64,000 nucleotides of DNA from Pedobacter namyangjuensis. GTDB lineage: Bacteria > Bacteroidota > Bacteroidia > Sphingobacteriales > Sphingobacteriaceae. Shown here piece by piece: positions 9,196 to 16,312 of this stretch. The position numbers and the translations under genes are program-made. The stretch lies in the NCBI RefSeq assembly GCF_003313325.1, contig NZ_QMHQ01000001.1, forward strand, positions 1,116,001 to 1,180,000, written 5' to 3'. The notes under the pieces were generated by a model. That model was given only the letters and a program-made list of their open reading frames with translations. It made no database searches and was not told the DNA's origin. The stretch's first letter is position 1. The number at the start of each line of letters is the position of its first letter.

Positions 9196-9218
9196 CGAAA
9201 TAGGGATGATTTCATGGC

Positions 9219-9602
9219 TTAGCTTTGATAATAGATTTGGATGTGAAGCTCGCCTTCCACAACCATGTTTCCATTGTTGCCAGCAGTTACGGTAAAACTG
9301 CTTTTAGGTTTAATTACCTTGCCCGATTCCTCATCGTCGCTCGGCTCGCCCTTGGCCAAGCTAATTGGCAAACGGTTGTTTACGGCAAAGGAAGTTTGGG
9401 TTTCGAGAAAGTAGATGCATCGCTGATCGATCTGGTCCATGAATGTCATCTGAGGCAGGGTCAGCTCAAAATGTTTATACATCCAGCCTTTAAAGTTGAG
9501 CACAATGGCATCGGCCTCTAGCTGCAGCAATGCATCGTCTAGGGCGTACAGTTCTGCCTGCAGGCTTTCGAAGCCCGCCTGCGTAAAAGGTTTTTTCTGC
9601 AT
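9219..9602 (-). CDS. Hypothetical protein, first gene of the minus-strand block
   Basis: The 127-residue product has a helical N-terminal half (SLQAELYALDDALLQLEADA) and a beta-rich C-terminal half ending GELHIQIYYQS. No signal peptide or membrane segment is seen. I do not recognise a family. It is divergent from the LytTR gene (187 bases apart) and is separated from the next minus-strand gene by 83 bases containing a hairpin. Confidence 0.6.
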   Translation of the reverse strand: MQKKPFTQAGFESLQAELYALDDALLQLEADAIVLNFKGWMYKHFELTLPQMTFMDQIDQRCIYFLETQTSFAVNNRLPISLAKGEPSDDEESGKVIKPKSSFTVTAGNNGNMVVEGELHIQIYYQS

Positions 9603-9789
9603 AAATTAAAATATTTAGGTTAATAATCCCGGTTGCTTTTACGCTACCGCTTAAATTTATAATGCCAAATTATAGCCATTGGAGCAAGCAAACAAGCTAT
9701 TTTGCCAGCTAAGACTACCAACGATACCAAAAAAACTACCAGCGATACTTAATATTTTAAAACTTATAGCTATATTGGTTTTGACTAAA

Positions 9790-10695
9790 ATGGAGCTGCA
9801 ACCTAAACTCGATATACCACCAATCAGGTATCTTGGACGTTGGCCAAGGTGGGGCCTGGCTATGATAGCTGGCGTGCTGATGGTTTACCTTAGCGAACCC
9901 GGCAGCTGGGCAGACCTGCATCTGTATGATGGTTTTGAACTTGCGATTGCGGTAAGTTGTGCCATCGCTATTTTGCTCAGCAAAGCGGTTAACTATCTTA
10001 GCATCTGGTTGGATGAAAAGTATGATTGGGATGAAAAGCCGGTTTGGCGTTTTGTGCTCCAGTTTTTATTTGGCTTTCTTTTGCCAATTGGCTTTGCTGT
10101 ATTTGCCATGTGGTACTATTTTCATGCAAATGGCTTGTCTTTATCCAAAACCACCTATTTTACAAGGATATTTGGGGTCTCATGCTTATTGTTAATCGGC
10201 GCCAACGCCTATTATCCTGTCCATTTTATCCTGCAAACAAGGCATAGGCTAAAGAAGGCCATCGAACGCGAGATGTTGGCCAGGGAAAAAGCCGTTTTAG
10301 ATTCATCGGCCGAAGCAGATCAAACCTTGCCCGAGGTAATGCCGGTTTCAATGCCCCTAATACTGCCCGAATGCTATCAAGTGCAGGATATTCTATTAAT
10401 AAAAAGCATAGACAGGAAACTGTTCAGCTATAGCAAAGCGGGAGAAAAGCTGCAATGGCCAATTACCATAAACCGTTCCATAGAAACGCTGCCACAGGAT
10501 GATTTCTTTAAAATAAACAAATCTGCCATCGTACATCGGAACAATATTATCCAGGCCAGGTACAGCAGTTCCAAATGTATCGAACTGCTATTGCATCAGC
10601 CTACCGGCGAAACTATTCTGGTAAGCCAGAGGAGCAGTGCCAAATTCTGCAAATGGTACAAACTAAAGGTACTTCCTGCAAAGCCTAAAAATTAA
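9790..10695 (+). CDS. LytTR-domain membrane regulator
   Basis: With the ATG at 9790 the product has about 301 residues. Four membrane segments lie in the first 185 residues (for example WGLAMIAGVLMVYL and FVLQFLFGFLLPIGFAVFAMW without its full run). A linker with helical charge follows, then a C-terminal LytTR DNA-binding domain (about 205-295) recognisable by DILLIKSIDRKLFSYS, INRSIETLPQDDFFKINKSA and IVHRNNI. Membrane-anchored LytTR proteins are common one-component regulators in Bacteroidota; the signal is unknown. A TTG start at 9679 would add 37 residues and is less likely. Its stop overlaps that of the convergent small gene. Confidence 0.82.
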   Translation: MELQPKLDIPPIRYLGRWPRWGLAMIAGVLMVYLSEPGSWADLHLYDGFELAIAVSCAIAILLSKAVNYLSIWLDEKYDWDEKPVWRFVLQFLFGFLLPIGFAVFAMWYYFHANGLSLSKTTYFTRIFGVSCLLLIGANAYYPVHFILQTRHRLKKAIEREMLAREKAVLDSSAEADQTLPEVMPVSMPLILPECYQVQDILLIKSIDRKLFSYSKAGEKLQWPITINRSIETLPQDDFFKINKSAIVHRNNIIQARYSSSKCIELLLHQPTGETILVSQRSSAKFCKWYKLKVLPAKPKN

Positions 10696-10874
10696 CGCAA
10701 CCTAATCAGGTTTACATCTATGCCGAGATAATCTGCCAGCTCCTGCTTGGTTACAAACTGATGCTTCTTCTTGTTAAGCAGTAACTTAAGTTCTTGCAGC
10801 AGCTTCTGCGAGTAACGATCTCCCATGCCCGTAATACGGGCTATATCCTTCGGGAAAACACATAGTCTTTCCAT
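10692..10874 (-). CDS. Small helix-turn-helix-like DNA-binding protein
   Basis: A 60-residue basic protein starting MERLCVFPKDIARITG and ending in a second helical motif (FVTKQELADYLGIDVNLI). The layout resembles small Bacteroidota proteins found near integrative elements, in which a PKDI..ITG helix and a second helix form a winged or tandem HTH. I infer DNA binding; the target is unknown. Its stop overlaps that of the LytTR gene tail-to-tail by 3 bases. A longer frame back to 10931 exists, but the ATG at 10874 fits the family better. Confidence 0.55.
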   Translation of the reverse strand: MERLCVFPKDIARITGMGDRYSQKLLQELKLLLNKKKHQFVTKQELADYLGIDVNLIRLR

Positions 10875-11053
10875 ATTGTCGAGTTTTAATACTGCAACAA
10901 ATAGGTGGCGCATAGCGTGCCGGCATGGCACGGAACCTGTTTTTACAGCAGGTAAATGATAACCTAAGCTAAGTTTTTATCTGCAATAATCAAAATCCCA
11001 TCCCTGCGCATAATGTGCGTAAATGCGCACCAAAAGTATTAACGTCGTGAAAT

Positions 11054-11153
11054 CTGTACCAATGCGTAGCAGACGAATCAGCTCTATGTAACCCATAGCA
11101 GTCTTGCTTAAATTACATTCGAACACTTAGTTGAAACACGAGGATTGGTACAG
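11054..11153. ncRNA. Candidate structured RNA or large regulatory stem
   Basis: A 10-bp perfect inverted repeat (CTGTACCAAT at 11054-11063 and ATTGGTACAG at 11144-11153) encloses a second stem (AGCAGAC at 11068-11074 with GTC-T-TGCT at 11101-11108), which encloses CTATG/CATAG (11084-11088, 11094-11098). A weak third arm follows (TTCGA/TTGAA). The arrangement is a possible multi-branched RNA on either strand. I do not recognise a known RNA family. Confidence 0.35.
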
Positions 11154-11193
11154 TTGAGATATAGAATTTCTCCTGTTCAGTACTATAACTAAT

Positions 11194-11237
11194 AGGGCAT
11201 TGCTAGGGCCCTGCTAGGTGCCAGCTAGGGGACTGCT
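11194..11237 (+). repeat. Four tandem 11-bp repeats of the form AGG-N5-GCT
   Basis: Units begin at 11194, 11205, 11216 and 11227. All four share AGG at the start and GCT at the end with five variable bases between. The period is near one helical turn, so any protein contacts would lie on one face of the DNA. The array ends 131 bases before the DUF6266 start. Confidence 0.7.
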
Positions 11238-11368
11238 TCGGCCAAATCGGTGAAAAACAGCTTTGAGGCAGGCTTGAGGTTGATTTCAGCACATTTTTCC
11301 CTAGCTATTTTCCTCAAGGGCGATTTATAGGGCATTTGTAAATAAAAACTTAAAAAAATAGATACGTT

Positions 11369-12007
11369 ATGGCAACAATTAAAAAAGGAATTATGGGCGC
11401 ACTGTCTGGCACGGTTGGTCCGGTAGTGGGGGCTACCTGGAAAAATATCCCTTACGTAAGAATTAAAGCAGTAAAGCATGATAAAAAGCGACCGCCCTCG
11501 CCAGCCCAATTGGCAAATCAGCAGAAATTCAAGTTTATGAATGCCTGGCTGGAACCTTTCCATCCCTATGTAACTATTGGTTTTGCAAACCTATCTGCAG
11601 GCAGAACTGAATTGAATACGGCGTTTAAGATCAACTACCACGAGGCATTGGAAACAACCGCCAATGGTTTAGCGATTAATTACGAGCGGGTTTGCCTGAG
11701 CAGGGGCAACTTATCAGGTTTGATTTTGGCACAGGTGGAAAGGATACAACCAAATACCATTGTTCTCAATTGGAATCAGCAAGGTGGCATAACCGCTTAC
11801 AACGACCAGTTAATGCTGGTAGTTTATAGTCCTGTGCTTAAGCTGGCGGATGGCTGTATCGGCTTGGCTAAGAGGAGCGACGGGAAGCTGGATTTTACGT
11901 TTAATCCAAAGTTGGGTGGGCAAAGCTTGGAGCTGTACCTAAGTATGGTTAGCCTAAACCGGAAAAGGGTTAGCAATAGCCAATATCTAGGGAGGATGGA
12001 GCCATGA
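11369..12007 (+). CDS. DUF6266-family protein (first copy)
   Basis: A 212-residue protein with the typical DUF6266 opening MATIKKGIMGALSGTVGPVV, a GATWKN..YVR segment, and then SPAQLANQQKFKFMNAWL. The rest is beta-rich. No signal peptide is seen. The function of the family is unknown; members are frequent in Bacteroidota and often occur in repeated sets. It shares the same domain layout with the second copy at 13401. Its stop overlaps the start of the RteC-like gene by 4 bases (ATGA), so the two are translationally coupled. Confidence 0.85.
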   Translation: MATIKKGIMGALSGTVGPVVGATWKNIPYVRIKAVKHDKKRPPSPAQLANQQKFKFMNAWLEPFHPYVTIGFANLSAGRTELNTAFKINYHEALETTANGLAINYERVCLSRGNLSGLILAQVERIQPNTIVLNWNQQGGITAYNDQLMLVVYSPVLKLADGCIGLAKRSDGKLDFTFNPKLGGQSLELYLSMVSLNRKRVSNSQYLGRMEP

Positions 12008-13173
12008 TAGGAAAACAATTAACGGCACTCAGAAAGCTGGCAGGCAGCTTGCCTGCCTTAGGCTTGGATGGTTCGGACCAGGCGACTCTGTCCTTGCAAA
12101 AACATCAGCAACAATTGTTGCAACTGGAACAGGAAATTGTTGCAGGGCTGGATCTTTTGGTGGCAAGCCGGCAAAGGGAGGCGGCCTTAAGGAGGCAACA
12201 TAGGCATCTGCAAAACAGTTGCCAATTGCTGTTAGGATTTTTAGTGGAGGATGAATGGCAAACACAGCCGCTAAAACCTTATACGCTGGCTAATGAGGCA
12301 ATGCTGCTACGGTTGCTCGATTTCCAGTATCAGGCGCATGGTAATTATTTTAATGAGCATAACAGCGCCCCCTTACTTTACCAGACTAGGTGTCTAGCTA
12401 AAATGCAGGCGCAACAACTCTTGTTAGCGGCTGGCTTTAAACGTAAAAAACTGCCACAGCGTTTGCAGGAAATTTTGCTAGGCCTTTTTGCTGATACTGA
12501 TTTGGCAAATGGATATAGCTATGCACAAATGCACTATTTAGGGGATCTGCAAACCAGGATAATTAACTATGCCCATAAGGTATCCGATGAAGAATTTGAA
12601 AACTCATTGCTTGCTTACCTCATTTACCAGAATCTTAATTATGCCCCTTTGATCAGGTATATTCAGGAAAACCTGGAAATTCAGCTTTCGGCCATCTATA
12701 ACTTGAAGGAACAATTTGTGTTTTTGTCCCAGCGTGAAAAGTACTTCGCCTGCCTACTTGAAAATAAAAACACTGCCTTTGATTTTGGAAAGGATAGCGC
12801 CAAAGAACAACTTTTAGCCTACGTTAACGCCTGCATGGTTTACTACAATAGGATTCAACAACCTGCACAACTGGTACAACCGTCTAACAGCCCAGCTTTT
12901 GGGCATTACCGTGTAAAACTGAGTATCGGCGCCGACGGCTTGGCCTATCTGTTGCGTTTGCTGATAGAGGCAGGGGTACTGGAGGCAGAGCCCCGTTCCA
13001 AATTGTTGCAGTTTGTAGCCCGGCATTTTCAAACCGCAGGTATCGGCGACCAGTTGCTTTCTGCAAATAGTCTTACAACAAAGTACAAGCAGGTCGTGCA
13101 ACGTACGGCACTTAACGTCCGATCACTATTAAAAAAGATGACGAAAATTGTGGAAGCGAACTTTGATTGCTAA
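12004..13173 (+). CDS. RteC-like protein
   Basis: A 389-residue cytoplasmic helical protein. The N-terminal half is rich in glutamine and leucine (QKHQQQLLQLEQEIVAG) and probably forms a coiled coil. The C-terminal section (about 300-389: KLSIGADGLAYLLRLLIEAGVL, then a variable part and a basic end near VRSLLKKM) has the spacing of the RteC C-terminal domain, in which a lysine-rich segment precedes a helix pair and a basic tail. RteC of Bacteroides conjugative transposons activates excision genes. Assignment to RteC is by pattern and is moderate. It is coupled to the upstream DUF6266 gene. Confidence 0.55.
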   Translation: MIGKQLTALRKLAGSLPALGLDGSDQATLSLQKHQQQLLQLEQEIVAGLDLLVASRQREAALRRQHRHLQNSCQLLLGFLVEDEWQTQPLKPYTLANEAMLLRLLDFQYQAHGNYFNEHNSAPLLYQTRCLAKMQAQQLLLAAGFKRKKLPQRLQEILLGLFADTDLANGYSYAQMHYLGDLQTRIINYAHKVSDEEFENSLLAYLIYQNLNYAPLIRYIQENLEIQLSAIYNLKEQFVFLSQREKYFACLLENKNTAFDFGKDSAKEQLLAYVNACMVYYNRIQQPAQLVQPSNSPAFGHYRVKLSIGADGLAYLLRLLIEAGVLEAEPRSKLLQFVARHFQTAGIGDQLLSANSLTTKYKQVVQRTALNVRSLLKKMTKIVEANFDC

Positions 13174-13213
13174 CATTTTCTAACAAAAAATAAATTGCAA
13201 ATATCGGCTTTGC

Positions 13214-13281
13214 AAGTCTTGGAGCGAGTTATTTAATTATTTTTTGCCTGTAGTACCGTACCCTAGGTACTGCCAAGACTT
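13214..13281. other. Nested inverted repeats between the RteC-like gene and the second DUF6266 gene
   Basis: The outer arms AAGTCTTGG (13214-13222) and CCAAGACTT (13273-13281) are perfect complements. Within them, AGTACC (13252-13257) pairs with GGTACT (13266-13271). There is no T run, so this is more likely an operator or an RNA fold than a terminator. Confidence 0.45.
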
Positions 13282-13400
13282 AATGTCTTTTGCGCTATTT
13301 GTATCATGCTTTGCCACTGTTGCCAGAGATACACCGGGAATTTCACATCGGACAGCAAGGCATTAGTTAACAAATTTCACAACCTAAATCCTTTAAAAAA

Positions 13401-14048
13401 ATGGGACTTATTAAACAGGGAATCCTAGGTGGGTTCAGAAAAAAAACGGGAACAGTAGTAGGAGCCTACTGGCGTAAGCTTGATGTAATCAGGGCACTGC
13501 CCCGAAACAGTGGTAAGGGCGCCACGCAACTGCAGATTAATCAGCAACTTAAGTTCGGTTTGGTTACTTCTTTTTTAAGCAATATTAGTGGTTTGATAGA
13601 TATTGGGTTTAAAACCCCTAATTCTACGAGCACGCCCATGAACCAGGCCGTGTCTTACCACTTAAAAGAAGCTATCATTGGTATAGAACCTGATTTCGAA
13701 CTCGATCTAAGCAAGGTGGTTTTTAGTCGTGGTAAACTAGACTTGCCTTTAGAAGTTGTTGTGGCTTTTGCTGGCGCTGCGGTTGCAAGCTTAACTTGGC
13801 CTCATACCGAAACAGACGACAAATATGTCGACGCTACGGATGTAATCCATGTGCTGGCCTACAACCCAGATAAAAAGAAATTCATCAGGGTTTCTAATGC
13901 AGCCACGCGTTCGGCTATGTCTTACAACTTGCAGCTGCCTGCAAATTTTGTTGGCGATAATTTGCACCTGTACGTTGCGTTCGGTTCTACCAAGCAAAAG
14001 ATGCTACAGTCTGAAACTCTTTATCTGGGTAGTTCGGTAGTTGTCTAA
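13401..14048 (+). CDS. DUF6266-family protein (second copy)
   Basis: A 215-residue paralogue of the protein at 11369. It opens MGLIKQGILGGFRKKTGTVV, has GAYWRKLDVIRALPR in place of GATWKN..YVR, and continues with TQLQINQQLKFGLV. Sequence outside these motifs is strongly diverged, so the duplication is old or the copies arrived separately. An intrinsic terminator follows 12 bases after the stop. Confidence 0.85.
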   Translation: MGLIKQGILGGFRKKTGTVVGAYWRKLDVIRALPRNSGKGATQLQINQQLKFGLVTSFLSNISGLIDIGFKTPNSTSTPMNQAVSYHLKEAIIGIEPDFELDLSKVVFSRGKLDLPLEVVVAFAGAAVASLTWPHTETDDKYVDATDVIHVLAYNPDKKKFIRVSNAATRSAMSYNLQLPANFVGDNLHLYVAFGSTKQKMLQSETLYLGSSVVV

Positions 14049-14059
14049 TTAATCATCAT

Positions 14060-14093
14060 GCGCCCCTTAGCTTGTGTGGCTGGGGCGCTTTTT
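14060..14093 (+). terminator. Intrinsic terminator after the second DUF6266 gene
   Basis: A 7-bp stem GCGCCCC/GGGGCGC (14060-14066, 14082-14088) is followed by a run of T. It lies between the DUF6266 gene and the small membrane-protein gene and may act as a partial stop for the downstream cassette. Confidence 0.8.
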
Positions 14094-14106
14094 AAAAGAA
14101 AAAATC

Positions 14107-14493
14107 ATGAAAACAATAAAATTATGGCTGCCTAAACTGGCGGTTAATCCTTCAACGCTCAAAGCAATCTCAGCTATGGTAATTTTGGCACTGGCCTTAA
14201 CTATAGCATGGTTGTCTATGCCGTATCTTACTAGGTCGATAGACCAATATGCCGGTTTAATTGATCCGGGAGTATGGCAATTGCTATTGCTGGCCTGCAT
14301 TTCCTTTATCACGATGCTCGCCTTAGCGATGCTGATTTTTAACTGGCTCATCCGTTCTAACAATTTACCTTCAATTAACACGATGGTTTTACATTTTAAA
14401 GCATTCAACTCATGGCAACAATTCGTATTCTATTGGGCATCATTTGCCTTACTTTTGCTGACGGCTTTGTTAAGCCTGGTAGCGATTTTTTAG
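14107..14493 (+). CDS. Small three-helix membrane protein, holin-like
   Basis: A 128-residue product with hydrophobic segments at about residues 19-40, 57-80 and 108-127. This size and topology are those of class I holins, but holins share no sequence signature, so the call rests on position: the next genes encode a peptidoglycan amidase and a spanin-like lipoprotein. The ATG at 14107 was preferred over a TTG/ATG 11 codons upstream that would lie in the terminator. Its last 82 bases overlap the apparent start of the CHAP gene in another frame. Confidence 0.5.
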   Translation: MKTIKLWLPKLAVNPSTLKAISAMVILALALTIAWLSMPYLTRSIDQYAGLIDPGVWQLLLLACISFITMLALAMLIFNWLIRSNNLPSINTMVLHFKAFNSWQQFVFYWASFALLLLTALLSLVAIF

Positions 14494-15188
14494 AAAGGTT
14501 TAGGGTGGAGGGTTTAGGGCTTAAAGTTGACGAACAACGATTTTGGGACGAAGGTTGGGAAGTTGGGAAGTTGAAAAGTTGGAATGTTTCAAAACGAACA
14601 ACCAAGGCCGAGGAAGGCCTAGGATTTAAGTTTAAACATGTAAAACTCTCAAACTCAATCTTAACCTCAAAACGAACAACGAAAGACGGAAAACGACTAG
14701 CGAAAGACGAGCAACGAATCGCGAAACAGGTAATAGATTATAGGCAACAGATTATCGCTATTGCAAAATCTCAGGTAGGTATTCGAGAAGCTACTGCCAA
14801 TAACGATGGAGTTGATGTTGAGAAATATTTGGCCTATACCGGCAATCAAAAAGGAGATCCTTGGTGCGCCAGTTTTGTTAGTTGGGTATTTGGAAAAGCA
14901 GGTTACCATCAGCCAAAATCTGCTTGGAGTCCAGACTTATTTCCAAAGAAGAGGCAAGCCCAAGAGCCAACAATAGCTATGGTGTTCGGTATTTACTATC
15001 CTAAACTAAAACGTATTGCACATTGTGGCTTGGTAAGCAAGCTAAATGGAAACTGGGTTTACACCATTGAGGGTAATACAAATGTTTCTGGAAGCAGGGA
15101 AGGTGATGGCGTTTACCAAAGGATTAGACATAAACGGATCATTAAAGTTTACGCCGACTGGCTGAAAGAGAACGGAGGTAGCAGATGA
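14412..15188 (+). CDS. CHAP-domain peptidoglycan amidase with an abnormal N-terminal extension
   Basis: The C-terminal 145 residues form a CHAP-type amidase/endopeptidase: catalytic cysteine in GDPWCASFVSW, histidine in RIAHCGLV and a polar residue in TIEGNTN. Such enzymes cleave peptidoglycan cross-links. The domain begins near VIDYRQQIIAIAKSQVG. The preceding 105 residues are encoded by low-complexity words typical of non-coding spacers (14495-14730), and the only ATG lies inside the upstream membrane-protein gene. The true start may be a non-ATG codon nearer the domain. A 4-base overlap with the lipoprotein gene follows. Confidence 0.75.
   Translation: MATIRILLGIICLTFADGFVKPGSDFLERFRVEGLGLKVDEQRFWDEGWEVGKLKSWNVSKRTTKAEEGLGFKFKHVKLSNSILTSKRTTKDGKRLAKDEQRIAKQVIDYRQQIIAIAKSQVGIREATANNDGVDVEKYLAYTGNQKGDPWCASFVSWVFGKAGYHQPKSAWSPDLFPKKRQAQEPTIAMVFGIYYPKLKRIAHCGLVSKLNGNWVYTIEGNTNVSGSREGDGVYQRIRHKRIIKVYADWLKENGGSR
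14495..14730 (+). repeat. Low-complexity word repeats inside the CHAP reading frame
   Basis: Three kinds of short-word repeat follow one another: GGTTTAGGG-like words (about 14498-14525), GGGAAGTTG-like words (about 14555-14580), and ACGAAC/AACGAAAGACG-like words (about 14595-14725). They read through in the CHAP frame without a stop, which is unusual for spacer-type DNA. Confidence 0.6.
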
Positions 15189-15646
15189 GAATCTGGATTT
15201 ATATCTTTTTGATTATAAGCTTTAGTGCTTGCAGTCTGCGTAAAAAAGACGTAGTGAAAAACACTGTTATCGATAAAAATTTTTTGAAACAAGAGAATAG
15301 CGAAGTTATCACTTTGCAACAAAATATAGGAACCGTCGATAGTAGCCAAGCTAACATTTTGTTGACTATTAAACCGAAGGGTGTATTTTCTTACTCGTTT
15401 AGTGATGGTTTTTTAGGTGAAGCAGAGATACTTAACATAACCGCAAACAAAAGGAGTATTAATAAATCTAAAATAGAAAGCGATTTTAGAAGAAAGAACA
15501 GGTTGAGTTTGAGTAAGAACACTCAGCTACGGCAAAAGAACGTTGAAAAGCAAATTCTTGCTAAAAACTTTAGTTGGTGGTGGCCAGTATCACTAGCATT
15601 AATAGCTTTAATTTTCTTTTTCGGAAAAAGATACAAGTTTTTTTAG
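15185..15646 (+). CDS. Lipoprotein with C-terminal membrane segment, u-spanin-like
   Basis: The 153-residue protein begins with a lipoprotein signal (lipobox SFSAC, about residues 12-16) and ends with one hydrophobic segment (WWWPVSLALIALIFFFG) and a short basic tail. An outer-membrane lipid anchor plus an inner-membrane helix in one chain is the topology of unimolecular spanins, which fuse the two membranes in the last step of phage lysis. The middle is mostly polar with a basic helical part. It overlaps the CHAP gene by 4 bases. Alternative: an unrelated envelope-spanning lipoprotein. Confidence 0.55.
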   Translation: MRIWIYIFLIISFSACSLRKKDVVKNTVIDKNFLKQENSEVITLQQNIGTVDSSQANILLTIKPKGVFSYSFSDGFLGEAEILNITANKRSINKSKIESDFRRKNRLSLSKNTQLRQKNVEKQILAKNFSWWWPVSLALIALIFFFGKRYKFF

Positions 15647-15703
15647 AACCGAATAATAAAACGATGTAAAAGTCGTCTTAATATGGAGAGCGTTAATTTA
15701 GAT

Positions 15704-15740
15704 AAACGGGAGCTATCAGCACGGATGGTTCCCGTTTTTC
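15704..15740 (+). terminator. Intrinsic terminator after the lysis-like cassette
   Basis: An 8-bp stem AAACGGGA/TCCCGTTT (15704-15711, 15730-15737) with a long loop is followed by TTTTTC and a further T run. It closes the membrane protein-CHAP-lipoprotein transcript. Confidence 0.75.
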
Positions 15741-15823
15741 TTTTTTTGACTTTTTGATGGTTTGCTCCCTTAAACATTTACAGTATTTGATTGTATCTTT
15801 ATAGTATATAATTTATTGTAAAC

Positions 15824-16312
15824 ATGAGTGAAGAAAAAGCAATTTTAGCAGGTGGATGTTTTTGGGGAGTTGAAGAATTAATTCGTCATCAACCAGGTAT
15901 TTTATCGACTGTCGTTGGCTATACGGGTGGGGATGTGCCGAACGCTACGTATAGAAACCACGGGACACATGCAGAAGGAATAGCCATTACTTTTGACCCT
16001 GCGGTTATTAGTTACAGGAAATTATTGGAATATTTTTTTCTAATCCACGATCCAACTACCCGTAATAGACAAGGGAATGATATAGGTACTTCCTATCGCT
16101 CTGCTATATTTTACCTAAATGCAGCGCAAAAGGAAATTGCTGAACAGTTAATCGCAGAAATGGATGCTTCTGGTAAATGGCCTGGAAAAATTGTTACAGA
16201 GGTTGTAGAAGCCGGGGATTTCTGGGATGCGGAAGAAGAACACCGAGATTATTTACAGAAACATCCGTATGGTTACACTTGCCATTTTGAGCGACCAGAT
16301 TGGAAATTGTAA
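15824..16312 (+). CDS. msrA: Peptide-methionine (S)-S-oxide reductase MsrA
   Basis: MsrA repairs oxidised methionine (the S epimer) in proteins and free amino acid. The 162-residue protein has the catalytic motif GGCFWGVEE with the nucleophilic C12, the VGYTGG segment, and a C-terminal resolving cysteine at about 153 ([12 protein letters not shown]). There is no signal peptide, so it is cytoplasmic. It stands alone between two terminators. A TTTG at 15786 lies about where a -33 box would be, but the -7 region is a poor match. Confidence 0.96.
   Translation: MSEEKAILAGGCFWGVEELIRHQPGILSTVVGYTGGDVPNATYRNHGTHAEGIAITFDPAVISYRKLLEYFFLIHDPTTRNRQGNDIGTSYRSAIFYLNAAQKEIAEQLIAEMDASGKWPGKIVTEVVEAGDFWDAEEEHRDYLQKHPYGYTCHFERPDWKL

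Larger units (their letters stand above)
10875..11368. other. Long spacer with a possible structured RNA and an 11-bp tandem repeat
   Basis: No gene is supported in this stretch of nearly 500 bases. It contains a GTGCG/CGCAC partial palindrome at 11015-11030, a compact set of nested inverted repeats at 11054-11153 and four in-phase 11-bp repeats at 11194-11237, and it ends 5' of the first DUF6266 gene. It could hold the promoter and leader of that gene or an independent non-coding RNA. Confidence 0.5.

Noticed and set aside
9014..9295. A 93-codon plus-strand frame and a 98-codon frame at 9225-9521
   Set aside because: They overlap minus-strand genes with better context and show no protein features.
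11054..11153. Retron-type msr/msd RNA
   Set aside because: The enclosing inverted repeat is suggestive, but no reverse transcriptase gene is found nearby.
11225..11563. A 112-codon minus-strand frame over the 11-bp repeat and the start of the DUF6266 gene
   Set aside because: It is mostly the complement of the well-supported DUF6266 gene.
14412..14494. Treating the start of the CHAP frame as a true translation start
   Set aside because: Not rejected outright, but held doubtful: it lies within the upstream gene and the following 70 codons are spacer-like repeats, so it is reported as uncertain, not as a confirmed start.
946..15646. An integrated prophage or conjugative element
   Set aside because: RteC-like, HTH and lysis-like genes hint at one, but there is no integrase, relaxase, transfer, capsid or tail gene and no flanking direct repeat was recognised.
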